A stretch of 24,288 nt of DNA from Phallusia fumigata (Eukaryota > Chordata > Ascidiacea > Phlebobranchia > Ascidiidae). The notes under the pieces were generated by a model that was given only the letters and a program-made list of their open reading frames with translations, did no database searches and was not told the DNA's origin. The stretch is from NCBI GenBank assembly GCA_008931825.1, contig QXVZ01018518.1, forward strand, positions 3,460 to 27,747. Direction: 5' to 3'. A program made the position numbers and the translations under genes. This document shows, one piece after another, positions 10,600 to 21,300 of this stretch. Within the stretch, counting starts at the first letter, position 1. Every line of letters starts with the position of its first letter.

Positions 10600-11552
10600 T
10601 ATTTCGCTACTTGGCTGTATCGATTTCGCAAACTTCAAACATTATTGCATCATTCCTCGACTGACACAGAAGCCAAGTTTTTAACGCTTTGCGACCAATC
10701 ACAGCGTAGTTCTATTTGTGGACACGCAATCGCCCGAGGTTGGAAAAGTATCGTCACTATCTGTGCTGCGGTTAGCCCGCAGACGGGAAATGCACATTTC
10801 CATCAGCAACAAGAGACGCAACGCTAGTATGGTAAACAATATACGCCATAAGTTAGGGCGTGACATACTATCACATACCCGAGACACTCGCATGGGGTAA
10901 AGACCGATAAATTTAGCGAATGAGGTGGAGATGCGTTGGCGATGTTGAAGTGGATTTTCAGATAATATTAACGTGGGCGCGCAGCGCTCTGAGAAAGTCT
11001 GTGTTGTTTCCCAGGCATAAGCAGACGGTTTTTTGTTAACTCCCCCGAGCTGGGTATTTGCCGTCGCTCTCCCCCGGGGGCGAAATTTCTAGTCTCGGAA
11101 GTCGTTGTTTATCAGCTTTCGTCTAGCGCTGAATATGGGCCGCAACGTTGTCTGCCTCTTATTCGCCGCGTGGATTCTAAGCCAGCAGGGTGACTGACAA
11201 GCATAACGCAACCACCGAAAATTGTATTTACTGACGGGTCATTGTTCTCTTGGTGTAAAATGCAGGAAAGATGCGACAACAAAGCGTTGGCAGTGTTACC
11301 ATTGTTTGGTGTGTGTATACCTCTTTGGGCCATCGAAACTTGGCTTGTTAGGCGCGTTGCAGCCGAGTACGATCTGAACTAATGTTCGCCATAGACCACA
11401 TGTAAAAACGTTTTCCAAAGACTCCGCCATATTATAAACGTTAGAAACACCATTCGTACAATGTCACACGCATGATCAAAAGGTTTACTTTATGCGTCCG
11501 ACGTAACTGCTGCGTGAAATGAATTATTTATTCCGTTTTGTGGTTACCTGCT
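10600..11552. repeat. Second copy of the 170-1115 block, probably a misplaced haplotype contig
   Basis: It starts and stops exactly at the gap bases 10599 and 11553 and matches 170-1115 along its full length with a few percent difference. The largest difference is near 11348-11362, where GGCGCGTTGC-type sequence replaces the TTTTG of copy 1. Because its flanks (10487-10598 and 11554-11663) overlap each other, this contig sits inside a joint that should be closed. It should not be annotated as separate genomic sequence without checking. Confidence 0.9.
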
Positions 11553-11553
11553 N
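11553..11553. other. Assembly gap (single n)
   Basis: Undetermined base between inserted contig B and contig C. Confidence 0.95.
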
Positions 11554-11663
11554 CTCATACAAGAGCTGAAGGGTGTGATTTTTGAAAGTTATTTTCCCCC
11601 ACATGCACCATTTCCCAATTATTGCGAACATCGAACTGCTTGATATCGCGTTTTTCTGTTGCT
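11554..11663. repeat. Start of contig C, duplicate of 10487-10598
   Basis: Same sequence as the end of contig A. The true continuation of 10598 is most likely 11664. Confidence 0.93.
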
Positions 11664-12121
11664 ACTGTCAGAAATGCTTTTCTGCACAAATGCAGTTGTT
11701 AGCAGTAGTTATCATTTGTTCATTCCCGCTGTTCCTCTTTAAAACAAAAATGCCATATTTCTCATACAATGTGCGAACAACATTATCGTGTTACAACGAA
11801 GTTTGATGTATGTTTTTTGCAAAGCAACATTTTCGAGCAAAACGATCCGTTCTACGAACTCGTTAAGAATCTTTGTCTTTGGCGCGGTGGAGCTTCTTAA
11901 CAAAGCTCTGCGACTTCAATGTATAAAATGCATGATTTATTTGACCAAAATTTGGCCAAACTTAAAGATTGCAGTCAGTTTCCAACTGAGCGTGTACTTA
12001 CTTGGGCGGTTGAAGAGCCTAGTTTTCAATATACCCCCTCTTCGCGAAAGTCATTTTGTTTTATTTTGTTTCATGGCAGTACAGCCACACATTTTTGGAG
12101 CACATTATGAGAGTTGTAATT

Positions 12122-12347
12122 ATTCGGTCTACCGAAACGAAATATTACCGATAAGCGAACAACACTCTGTCTTTATGACCAAGGCATTATACGCACAAGC
12201 CGAAATTTATCCGATCACTTTCAAACAATCCTCTAATTATTAGATATTTGTCCGCGAAACAGAAATACAAGATAATTGCTCCCCTGTGGTTAACGTAGTG
12301 AAACTGAGATTTCTTGTTTGTCAATCTTTGGCCAAATTTTGGATCCT
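12122..12347. repeat. End of contig C, identical to 12349-12574
   Basis: 226 bp running from ATTCGGTCTACCGAAACG to TTTTGGATCCT. It is repeated without visible difference immediately after the gap base, so this is an overlap the assembler did not merge. Confidence 0.96.
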
Positions 12348-12348
12348 N
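12348..12348. other. Assembly gap (single n)
   Basis: Undetermined base between contigs C and D, flanked by identical 226-bp sequences. Confidence 0.95.
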
Positions 12349-12574
12349 ATTCGGTCTACCGAAACGAAATATTACCGATAAGCGAACAACACTCTGTCTT
12401 TATGACCAAGGCATTATACGCACAAGCCGAAATTTATCCGATCACTTTCAAACAATCCTCTAATTATTAGATATTTGTCCGCGAAACAGAAATACAAGAT
12501 AATTGCTCCCCTGTGGTTAACGTAGTGAAACTGAGATTTCTTGTTTGTCAATCTTTGGCCAAATTTTGGATCCT
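12349..12574. repeat. Start of contig D, duplicate of 12122-12347
   Basis: Identical to the end of contig C. The true continuation of 12347 is most likely 12575. Confidence 0.96.
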
Positions 12575-13165
12575 GTAGCGAGTGACGACGGTTTTCTTTT
12601 TCTTTTAATTTTTTCATGTGGCAACACGTTATGAAGACCATACAGATCGGTGGTTTGGTGTGAGTATTTAGTTGTGATTAGAAACGAGGCTAACAGACGT
12701 TTGAGGCCTCGGCACTGTGTATTCGAGCCTAAAAATGATGACATTGTTGTTAAAAAAATAAAATTTTAAAAGAGATCCCCAAAAGCAATAAGAGTTGTAC
12801 GTGTCATGCATTCATTACATTTAAATTTTGCTGCCAAACCTCGCGACATTCCTGAATGGCACACATCCGCGTTGTACTCGCAAAAAATCCAGGTAGTGAT
12901 GTCGTGTTTGTTTGACAGAAAGACACAGTTGGCAAAAATCCTTCTCAATAAAGCCCTTCCCACGTATGTTAGCTTTCATTGTGGACATGCTTCACTTCTG
13001 AAACTAAACTTCCAAAGTAGGAAACAAAATGTATGTTGGTCGACGTTTGATCTTGGTCAAAAGGCTCTTGGTAGGTTTCCAACAAGTAATTTAGCTCTAT
13101 TACACCAAATGTGATTGTGTTGTGGATTTTTGCATAAGAAGTACTTTAAGAATGTTAGGTTAAAG

Positions 13166-13497
13166 CAGTGGTTCTCAAAGTGGGGCCGGTAAAACGATTT
13201 TAGGGGGTCCGGAAAAAAGTCTGCAGTTTCTCTCAGTCGATGATGAATCGCATGAACGCTGTTATGTATTCTGTATAATGTTCGTTTCATGTCCAGCGTT
13301 GATTGCGCCCTTTGTGGCACCACAGCGCGATGAGGTTTTGTGATATGACAAGTAACAATTGGTGTAAATGAGGCATACACAAATCATTGCTGAATAGTAA
13401 TCTAGTAAAGTTAATTTGAGTTAATTTTTGACAAAAACCGCGAGTCATAAAATGAAATGCAAGGGCATCGCTAGGCAATAAATTTTGAGAGCCACTG
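13166..13497. mobile_element. Short non-autonomous hAT-type element (MITE-like)
   Basis: The left end reads CAGTGGTTCTCAAAGTGGGG and the right end, read inward on the other strand, is CAGTGGCTCTCAAAA. The terminal inverted repeats match at 13 of the first 15 positions. CAGTGGTTCTCAAA is the classic terminus of hAT transposons of the Charlie/ZBED type, and the GGGGGTCCGG just inside is also typical. The flanking 8-mers GGTTAAAG (13158-13165) and GGTTTAAC (13498-13505) agree at 6 of 8 positions, consistent with an aged 8-bp target duplication. At 332 bp it cannot encode a transposase. The frames crossing it should not be annotated as host genes. Confidence 0.85.
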
Positions 13498-14915
13498 GGT
13501 TTAACCAATGTTGAGTGCGTGTTGTAAATTTTTCCGAAAACGCTATCATTAAAATAAGTCGAAGATTGAACAGTTTTTAGTGAGGAAAAAAAACAAATGA
13601 AAAAAACTGCGCTCAAAATAAAAATGGAATTATCCGGCATTGTTTTCATGATGTTTTTTTCCGTTTTTTGTAATTTCAAGCAAACTAGAATATTTTGTTG
13701 CTGTCCATGTTTTCCCCAGCTAACACCTGACGATTTGGATATATTTAAAGCGAAACTGCTTGTGGATACAAAAAAATAAGGCATGTTACACAAAAAACGG
13801 GCAAATCAAGACAGCAAGCGTTTTAAGTATATTATGGTGGCTGACTTATGTGCGTTTTCTTTCAACGTTTGCCGGTTTCATGCAATATACAAATTTCACA
13901 AACAGAGCGAAAGCGCAAAAACAGTTATTCCGTTAATATGCCCGTAAACTAAGCAATAATATTGTATAAACTGTGTTTAAAACCAACTTGTAAGTATTTT
14001 TTATGACAAAATCATGTGACTACAAAACCAAAAACATACATATTGTTTTCACCAAACACGATTATGCGGACAATATTTTACAGAATCGTATGAACTTTGA
14101 ACAGCTCGTAAAACCAGTGGTGTATGTACTGCTATTTGGCCCGGCAGCCGAGCAGTACCCCACTGGTCCTAAAATTGGTCAATGAAAACACTTTTTAAAA
14201 AAAACTTCGGTGAATTTCACATGGCAATATGGTAATAATCGCCTTCCGGTTTAAAGTATATGCTCTGTTGCGTTTTCCGCGTAAAGAATCGGTCTGATAC
14301 CAACAACTGCACTACTTCGAACATAAAGCAACACAGTAGCTCTCTTTAACAGACAGAGGACCAGAATAGTCAGTGATAAGACACATTTTAAGCCTTTTGG
14401 GGTAGCTTTTTACCGACTTAACTACAATTATAAACATCATGTCCATATTCGTGTCAAAAGTAATTTTCACCTAAAGGCTCTGGAAACAAAAAGTGCCTAT
14501 TGTAGCATAAAATTGTTAAATATTACACTATGCGACAAAAGTTTACGATGTATCAACTATTTTGTCCGTTTGGAGGCGCCCACAAAAAACAGTTTTCGTT
14601 TTCGTTCCCTTAGTGATTGTAGCTGTAGACAATATTTGAGCACATAATGATTCGACAAAAACTATCAACACAAAGTTTGTTTGGCATGATTTCGCAATGA
14701 AAGATTTCTCCTGAAAACTGTAATATGGATTTTAAAAAAGCAGCGTGAACACGTGGATAAACTTTGTATTTTTGTCGGTATTGACTGACAGATATTATAG
14801 GTCAGCCTATATGTACAATGAAAAAACAGAAGTTACAATAATATGTCAGAAATACAGTAGTAAAGCAACGTTAGACTAAGGCTTGAATGTGTCACATCAA
14901 TGCACTTCTTGTTAA
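13498..14915. other. Intergenic sequence, no definite gene
   Basis: AT-rich with many short homopolymers. A 60-codon plus-strand frame at 13597-13779 has a hydrophobic N-terminal stretch (LSGIVFMMFFSVFC) and a charged end (TPDDLDIFKAKLLVDTKK), and a TTTTCCCCAG acceptor-like site lies inside it at about 13710-13719. Neither is enough to call a gene. Nothing else was recognised. Confidence 0.35.
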
Positions 14916-14926
14916 TTTAATTTAAT
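14916..14926 (-). terminator. Candidate poly(A) signals for the MGC-protein gene
   Basis: Two overlapping ATTAAA hexamers on the minus strand (TTTAAT on plus at 14916-14921 and 14921-14926), about 410 nt past the proposed stop codon. ATTAAA is the commonest variant of the metazoan poly(A) signal. Assigning it to this gene is inference. Confidence 0.3.
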
Positions 14927-15333
14927 AGATATCACGGATTAGTTAAATAAAGGCTTTGTAGTGATACGGCGCTGGATTGTTTTCGCACAAAAGATCATCA
15001 AACCAAAAAGTATTTAAATGATATACTCACAGTCGAAAAACACAGTAAACAAGGACGTTCAGTAACACTTATCTTGGTGGTCGCACTTGCAACAAGCAAG
15101 ACATTTATAACGAGTTAGCGTTACTGGAAAATAAACATCTGTTAAGTTCATTCGACTTGGTCTGACAGAAAGTGTTTGTGCAAACCAATGGGGAAATATT
15201 TAAATATATGTACAATATGGCGGTTAGAAGTTTTTGCAAATTACAATGAAAAATATAGAGTTGGATAACTTTTTTTAAAACAAATGCCGGAATGGCTGCG
15301 TTCAAACCCGATGAGTTCTTTGCAGTTCGTTGT

Positions 15334-15356
15334 TTACGCATCACCACCAGCATCAT
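15334..15356 (-). CDS. MGC-protein terminal exon (proposed)
   Basis: Twenty-three nt after an AAATGTTTATAG acceptor. With the G carried from exon 7 it reads DDAGGDA and then TAA, matching the acidic/Ala composition of the protein. The polypyrimidine tract is weak. An alternative terminal exon near 15096 (after TTGTTGCAAG, reading VRPPR then stop) cannot be excluded. Confidence 0.55.
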
Positions 15357-18300
15357 CTATAAACATTTGGCGTTAAATTCCACTCAATGTGCAAGTCTTG
15401 AACACGTGGTGGTGCAAGCGAGGTAAAAGTGTCATGTATTATGAAACCTTGACACTCTTAACGGACAGTCTCAAAGACAATGCTGGTCGTATTTGAGTGT
15501 GGTTATTTCGACAAAAGAGTTTGAGGTTTGATAAGACACAGTTAATAAAAAAATGACATGTAGCCAGATGTTAAACATACAGTCAATCAAGAACCGTTAT
15601 AGAATTAACAGAAACAAAGCAATAAACGCCACTTTAACATGCCGACAAGCATCTTTCAAACAATCTAATTTGTAGCGCACGTGTAAATCGAGACATACAA
15701 AGCAATTTGTGTTTACCTGACGCCTCAACAGGGGCGGATTCGGCCGGGCTGGCATCGGCTTCTGCCGGCTCCTCAGTCTGTTCGGCTAAAATTAAAAATT
15801 TAATTTACCGAATTGTTTTTGCATACACCAAGTCCACATTCCGCCAATGAAAATTAATTCTACAACGAAGGTTGGCACACAAGCCTCGACGACCGCCAAA
15901 CACCGTTCACAACCAGTAGCACATCAGTTGTGAGGTGTTTGTGCCACTCGACGAACAAAGGCCTTCAAACCACGAGTGGTGGTCAAAACTAATCAAGAAA
16001 ATGCACTGTTACAAGCGCACAATGCCGAAGACGTTCTGCGTGGTGGATATAGTGGCCCTAAGAGCGCTTTAAGAGCTGTTTTGGTGTTCTGGTTTCGCAA
16101 ACCGCGCAACGACAATAGATCCCCAAGATTATTTGCCATACGGGGCTCATTAATTGTACAAGTTTAGACACGGCGGTTGTATACCTAATTTACTTATTTA
16201 CAGGGTTGACCAGCAAAAACTTACGACAACTTCATGAATTCACGATCCAGCCGACCTCCTGCACCGGTTTAAATGGCAAACAGAGATTTTACGATTGTTT
16301 GATCACAGGTTAACGTTGTCCTAGCAACAATAAGTTCGCCTTTCGCCGTCGCAACGTTGCTACAAACGCTTATGCAACTGAATGGGTCGTAGAACATGGC
16401 GTGGTCGGTAATATCAGACGATACGACTGAACATAATCAACTTCACATACCAGCAGGCGACGCTTCTTCTGCTTGTTGTTCAGGTTCCTCTGGTTTGGTC
16501 TCCGCTAAAAACACATTTAACTTTATTAGGTCATATGGTCAACACAACCTAATATTAATGTGTGTTTAATGTAAATAGAGGAATCGGTCCTAACCACTAA
16601 TGATGTCTAGATGCAAAACAACGTCGCAGACACTATTACAAACAAACATATACCAAGCTTTCGCCAATAAACAGTAATTTGGGTGCGTTAAGAAAAACAG
16701 AAACATAAAAATATGCATTGAATGCACAACATAAAACACGGTACAACAAAATCGACCACCACAACAAAAAATGAACAACTGTGTTAAAATGAAACGACTG
16801 TTACAGTTTCTGTTACTACTGTGAACATGCATTGTGTTGTTCGAAGACGTGCGTTGTATTAATTTAATAATCACTACAATTGTGTCTATACACAGGGATT
16901 TATTATTTTGCAGAAAAATAATTATTTTGCAGAAACTGTAGTTTGTAGTAACATCCTGAATCGTTTTTGGCAACAAATATAATGTCTTTGTCTCGTTGGA
17001 TATAAAAACGTTTTTTTGGAAACAGTAGTAGTAGTGTCCAGCTCTGGCATACACAATCACTACATGCAAAACGAAAATACAAAACCCAAAATCACATTCG
17101 CTTTGGTCAAATGAAATGACAACGAAACTTCAAAACTGTGTGTTATAACAACACCAACAAAATCGACCAACTTCTTGGTTTTCAAAACTGTTACGGCACA
17201 AACACTAAGTGCAACTGGAATTATGTGGTTGATCTCTACTGCTACACTACAGGTCACAACTTGGGTCAAACTAAGTGCTCGAGGGCCAAACAACCTGCAG
17301 CCGGCTCCTCGGCAGGAGGCGCTTCGGGTTCCGGTTCTGGCTCTGGTTGGGGTTCCGGTTCCGCTGGCTCCGGTGTAGGCGGTTTTGCCTCAGTTTCAGG
17401 CTCTTTTGGGGCTGTATAAAACTTACCACGTAAAATCGTTGACGCGTTTTTTGCAGTGACAGCATAACCTTGGGGTTTGACTACCAAGCACCATAAAGTG
17501 GGGCATCAATAATGCAACCAAGCTTTTGAGTTTTGTAATGAACAGCGTGCCTGATGACGAGGCAAGCTATTCCGCATTGACGCAGAATACACAAACATGA
17601 CATAGAGCTGAGATAAGCGATTGAGTCTTTGTCAAGCATAGAGCTTTGATGCAGCCTTGCAGAACTGCAGGCAAGCTTCAATAAATTATTAAGCGCAACT
17701 TTGTTGCCACGAGCGTGAGACAAAATTATAATGTAAACTCGCGCCTAATTTTGCACTCAAATGCTATAAACGGCAGCTAAAGCGCAGGAAGCAAATGGCC
17801 TTGCACACGAAACAAATGAGGAATCGCCAATGAGATCAACATGATTTTTAAAAGGGGAACATAAGCCAGGTTTAAGCAAGCCATGGAATAATTTCACATC
17901 ACTTACGAGTAGGAGTTTTTTCTGGTTCTGGTGCTGCTTCTTCAACTGGCTTTTCTGGTTCTTAAAGGAAAACTCGATCAATTATTTGTGGAAAACTGAT
18001 TGCCGGTTTTGTTCTTCACGAAATCAATGAGTAATTATAGAACATGATCAAACAAAAATCGATAATACTATCACGCTGATGAACCATGATTTGCACAAAG
18101 TTTTAAACGATGTTTAGGTGATATAAAAGACTTCATGTGCACAAATATCAAGAAACAAGAACCAACCTTCTTCCGATGTTGCAGTAACTGGTGCAGCAGT
18201 TGTGTGCTCTCCAGCTAAAAATATTATTTAAAAAAAATATTATTAAAAATATAATGTTCCAGTAAAATAAACTAAAACTTAGATGTTTTTTCTAAATCTA

Positions 18301-21300
18301 CTTTTCGTCTAGGCAACTATTGAAAAAAGACGCGGTGTCGAAAGGGGTACAATGATGAATTTTGCAAACAACCACGAAATTTAATATTCATGTTGTTTGT
18401 TGGAAAGCACGGTTTGTGTGAAAATAATCAGCCAAAACAAAGTCCAGGGTAAAGTTCGTTTTATAGTATTGGCTTCCACAACGCAAGCTCACATCAGCCA
18501 AGGCCACGCTTGTAGCTGTGGCAACGATTTGCAAGAGACAGTTGGATTTAGCGTAATTGGGCAAATCATTTCTTCGTTGGTGTTTGCCCTCATTCCGCCC
18601 CGCTCTACTTGCCCTATGTGTACACATACATTCTGCACACAAAGGCATAGCCAAATAAAGGTGCTCATGCGACTGGAGTGTAAGTTGATGTTCTGCATGG
18701 GTATACATCTATAGTTGTTCTCAGGCAGTGAGAAAAGGTCGTGGTGGATTGACTATAATCCGCCCTGATGTTGGAATAGCCGACATGACTCGACATGTCT
18801 GATTCCAAGTGCCCCACTCCCGCACGCCGCTGTGCTGATCCTTTTACCAACGGTTCCCGATCTTTGTAAGGAATCGGGTTACGCACGGTCGTCATAACAT
18901 GACAGCTCAAGCCGAAAGGACGCCTCTTGTAAACATGACGTGGTATAAAGAGACGCAGCTTGACGAGTTGCGTCGGCTTGCTTGGTGTCCGGAAGGTGCG
19001 GCGATCGCCACAATTGACTGATTCATAGTTGTGACGAATTTGTGTCAATATTCATTATCAACGTATTCGCAAACACTTGACCGCTTTGGCTGACTACAAC
19101 CACAAACATACGTTGATCGACACAACACGAGTTACATATGTTTGTGGCTGCAGCATAACGCGAAAAATGGATTTGTTGTGTTGATTTAGCGGGCGTTGTC
19201 CCCGACCGCAGACTTTCACAGGCGCAGAAATCCACGCCCCCGAAATTGTCGATCGCAAGTTTATGACTTGACAAATAGAAACGAGTCAAAACGTTTCAAA
19301 ATACGTGAAGTATGCCTGTGCGTAACCTGGGTGCATGTCTTAAACTTTACTACCAGAATAAACTTTTTGAAACAGTCGTTGGCCAAGTACTACACGAATC
19401 ACCTCGGCCAATTTGTACGGGACGTTAATTTAGCGTTTGGTACTGCACCATACTTCGTATGATCAAATATTCATGGCAATTTCAAGTGCTAGCAGTTCAT
19501 TAAATTGCAAATAAAATGCCTTCATATTTCTTACAGGGTTGCGTTGAAGGGTAATCATTAAAACGCTGAATGGTGTTTGAAAGCACGTGTTTAAACAGAC
19601 AAGCAAACTACAATACACTGTACATATTACTGAACGCCAATGCTAGACAANTTCTTCACGAAATCAATGAGTAATTATAGAGCATGATCAAACAAAAATC
19701 GATAATCCTATTGCGCTGATGAACCATGGTTTGCACAAAGTTTTAAACGTTCTTTAGGTGATATGAAAGACTTCATGTTAAGGGTTTTGTGTGCACAAAT
19801 ATCAAGAAACAAGAACCAACCTTCTTCCGATGTTGCAGTAACTGGTGCAGCAGTTGTTTGCTCTCCGGCTAAAAATATAATTTAAAAAAATTATTATTAA
19901 AAATATAATGTTCCAGTAAAATAAACTAAAGCTTAGATATTTTTTCTAAATCTACTTTTCGTCTAGGCAACTATTGAAAAAAGGGCGGTGTCGAAAAAGG
20001 AACAATGATGAATTTTGCACAACCACTAAATTTAATATTCATGTTGTTTGTTGGAAAGCACGGGTTGTGTGAATATGATCAGCCAAAACAGTCCAGGGTA
20101 AATTTCGTTTTATAGTGTTGGCTTCCACAACGCAAGCTCACATCAGCCAAGGCCACGCTTGTAACTGTGGCAACGATTTGCAAGAGACAGTTGGATTTAG
20201 CGTAATTGGGCAAATCATTTCTTCGTTGGTGTTTGCCCTCATTCCGCCCCGCTCTACCTGCTCTATGTGTACACATACATTCTGCACACAAAGGCATAGC
20301 CAAATAAAGGTGCTCATGCGGCTGGAGTGTAAGTTGATGTTCTGCATGGGTATACAGTCTATAGTTGTTCTCAGGCAGTGAGAAAAGGTCGTGGTGGATT
20401 GACTATAATCCGCCCTGATGTTGGAATAGCCGACATGACTCGACATGTCTGATTCCAAGTGCCCCACTCCCGCACGCCGCTGTGCTGATCCTTTTACCAA
20501 CGGTTCCCGATCTTTGTAAGGAATCGGGTTACGCACGGTCGTCATAACATAACAGCTCAAGCCGAAAGGACGCCTCTTGTAAACATGACGTGGTATAAAG
20601 AGACGCAGCTTGACGAGTTGCGTCGGCTTGCTTGGTGTCCGGAAGGTGCGGCGATCGCCACAATTGACTGATTCATAGTTGTGACGAATTTGTGTCAATA
20701 TTCATTATCAACGTATTCGCAAACACTTGGCCGCTTCGGCTGACTACAACCACAAACATACGTTGATCGACACAACACGAGTTATATATGTTTGTGGCTG
20801 CAGCGTAACGCGAAAAATGGATTTGTTGTGTTTATTTAGCGGGCGATGTCCTCGACCGCAGACTTTCACAGGCGCAGAAATCCACGCCCCCGAAACTGTC
20901 GATCGCAAGTTTATGACTTGGCAAATAGAAACGAGTCAAAACGTTTCAAAACACGTAAAGTATGCCTGAGCGTAACCTGGGTGCATGTCTTAAATTTTAC
21001 TACCAGAATAAACTTTTCGAAACAGTCGATGGCCAAGTATTACACGAATGACCTCGGCCAATTTGTACGGGACGTTAATTTAGCGTTTGGTACTGCACCA
21101 TACCACCATGCTTCGTATAATCAAATATTCATGCGAATTTTGCTAGCAGTTCATTAAATTGCAAATAAAATGCCCTCATATTTCTAACAGGGTTGCGTTG
21201 AAGGGTAATCATTAAAACGCTGAATGGTGTTTGCAAGCACGTGTTTAAACAGACAAGCAAACTACAATACACTGTACATATTACTGAACGCCAATGCTAG

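Larger units (their letters stand above)
11664..13157. other. Intergenic sequence without recognisable gene
   Basis: Apart from the unmerged overlap at 12122-12574, I see no domain, RNA gene or transposon. Open frames of 151 residues (11788-12243 plus) and 102 residues (12806-13114 plus) look like chance frames: they lack a start context, splice sites and any recognisable motif, and one runs across duplicated sequence. Confidence 0.4.
18012..19650. repeat. End of contig D, allele-like copy of 19652-21304
   Basis: About 1.64 kb from TTCTTCACGAAATCAATG to CCAATGCTAGACAA, repeated after the gap with scattered substitutions and small indels (for example an added TTAAGGGTTTTG-type stretch near 19776 in the second copy). 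It includes MGC-protein exon 3 and much intron. The level and type of difference look allelic, as expected for unmerged haplotypes. Confidence 0.95.

Noticed and set aside
11788-12243. 151-codon plus-strand frame
   Set aside because: No motif or start context, its end lies in the unmerged contig overlap, and the amino-acid mix looks random.
13597-13779. 60-codon frame with a signal-peptide-like N-terminus
   Set aside because: The hydrophobic stretch comes from T-rich DNA, and no promoter, homologue or poly(A) signal supports a secreted peptide gene.
13287-13793. 168-codon minus-strand frame
   Set aside because: It runs through the right terminus of the hAT element and into flanking DNA, so it is not a single gene; no transposase motif was seen.
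16219-16260. Possible extra MGC-gene exon with a strong GTAAGT donor on the minus strand
   Set aside because: The 34-nt segment is not a multiple of three and would break the phase-1 frame shared by all other exons; its residues (GRLDREFMKL) do not match the protein's composition.
17138-17419. Plus-strand Gly/Ser-rich frame (ASGSGSGSGWGSGSAG)
   Set aside because: It is the shadow of the Glu-Pro repeat exon on the minus strand; the Gly-Ser run arises from the complement of GAACCG-type repeats.
20138-20698. 186-codon minus-strand open frame
   Set aside because: The allelic copy at 18388-19048 is broken by a one-base difference (TATACATCT versus TATACAGTCT), it lies inside an intron of the MGC-protein gene, and no family is recognisable.
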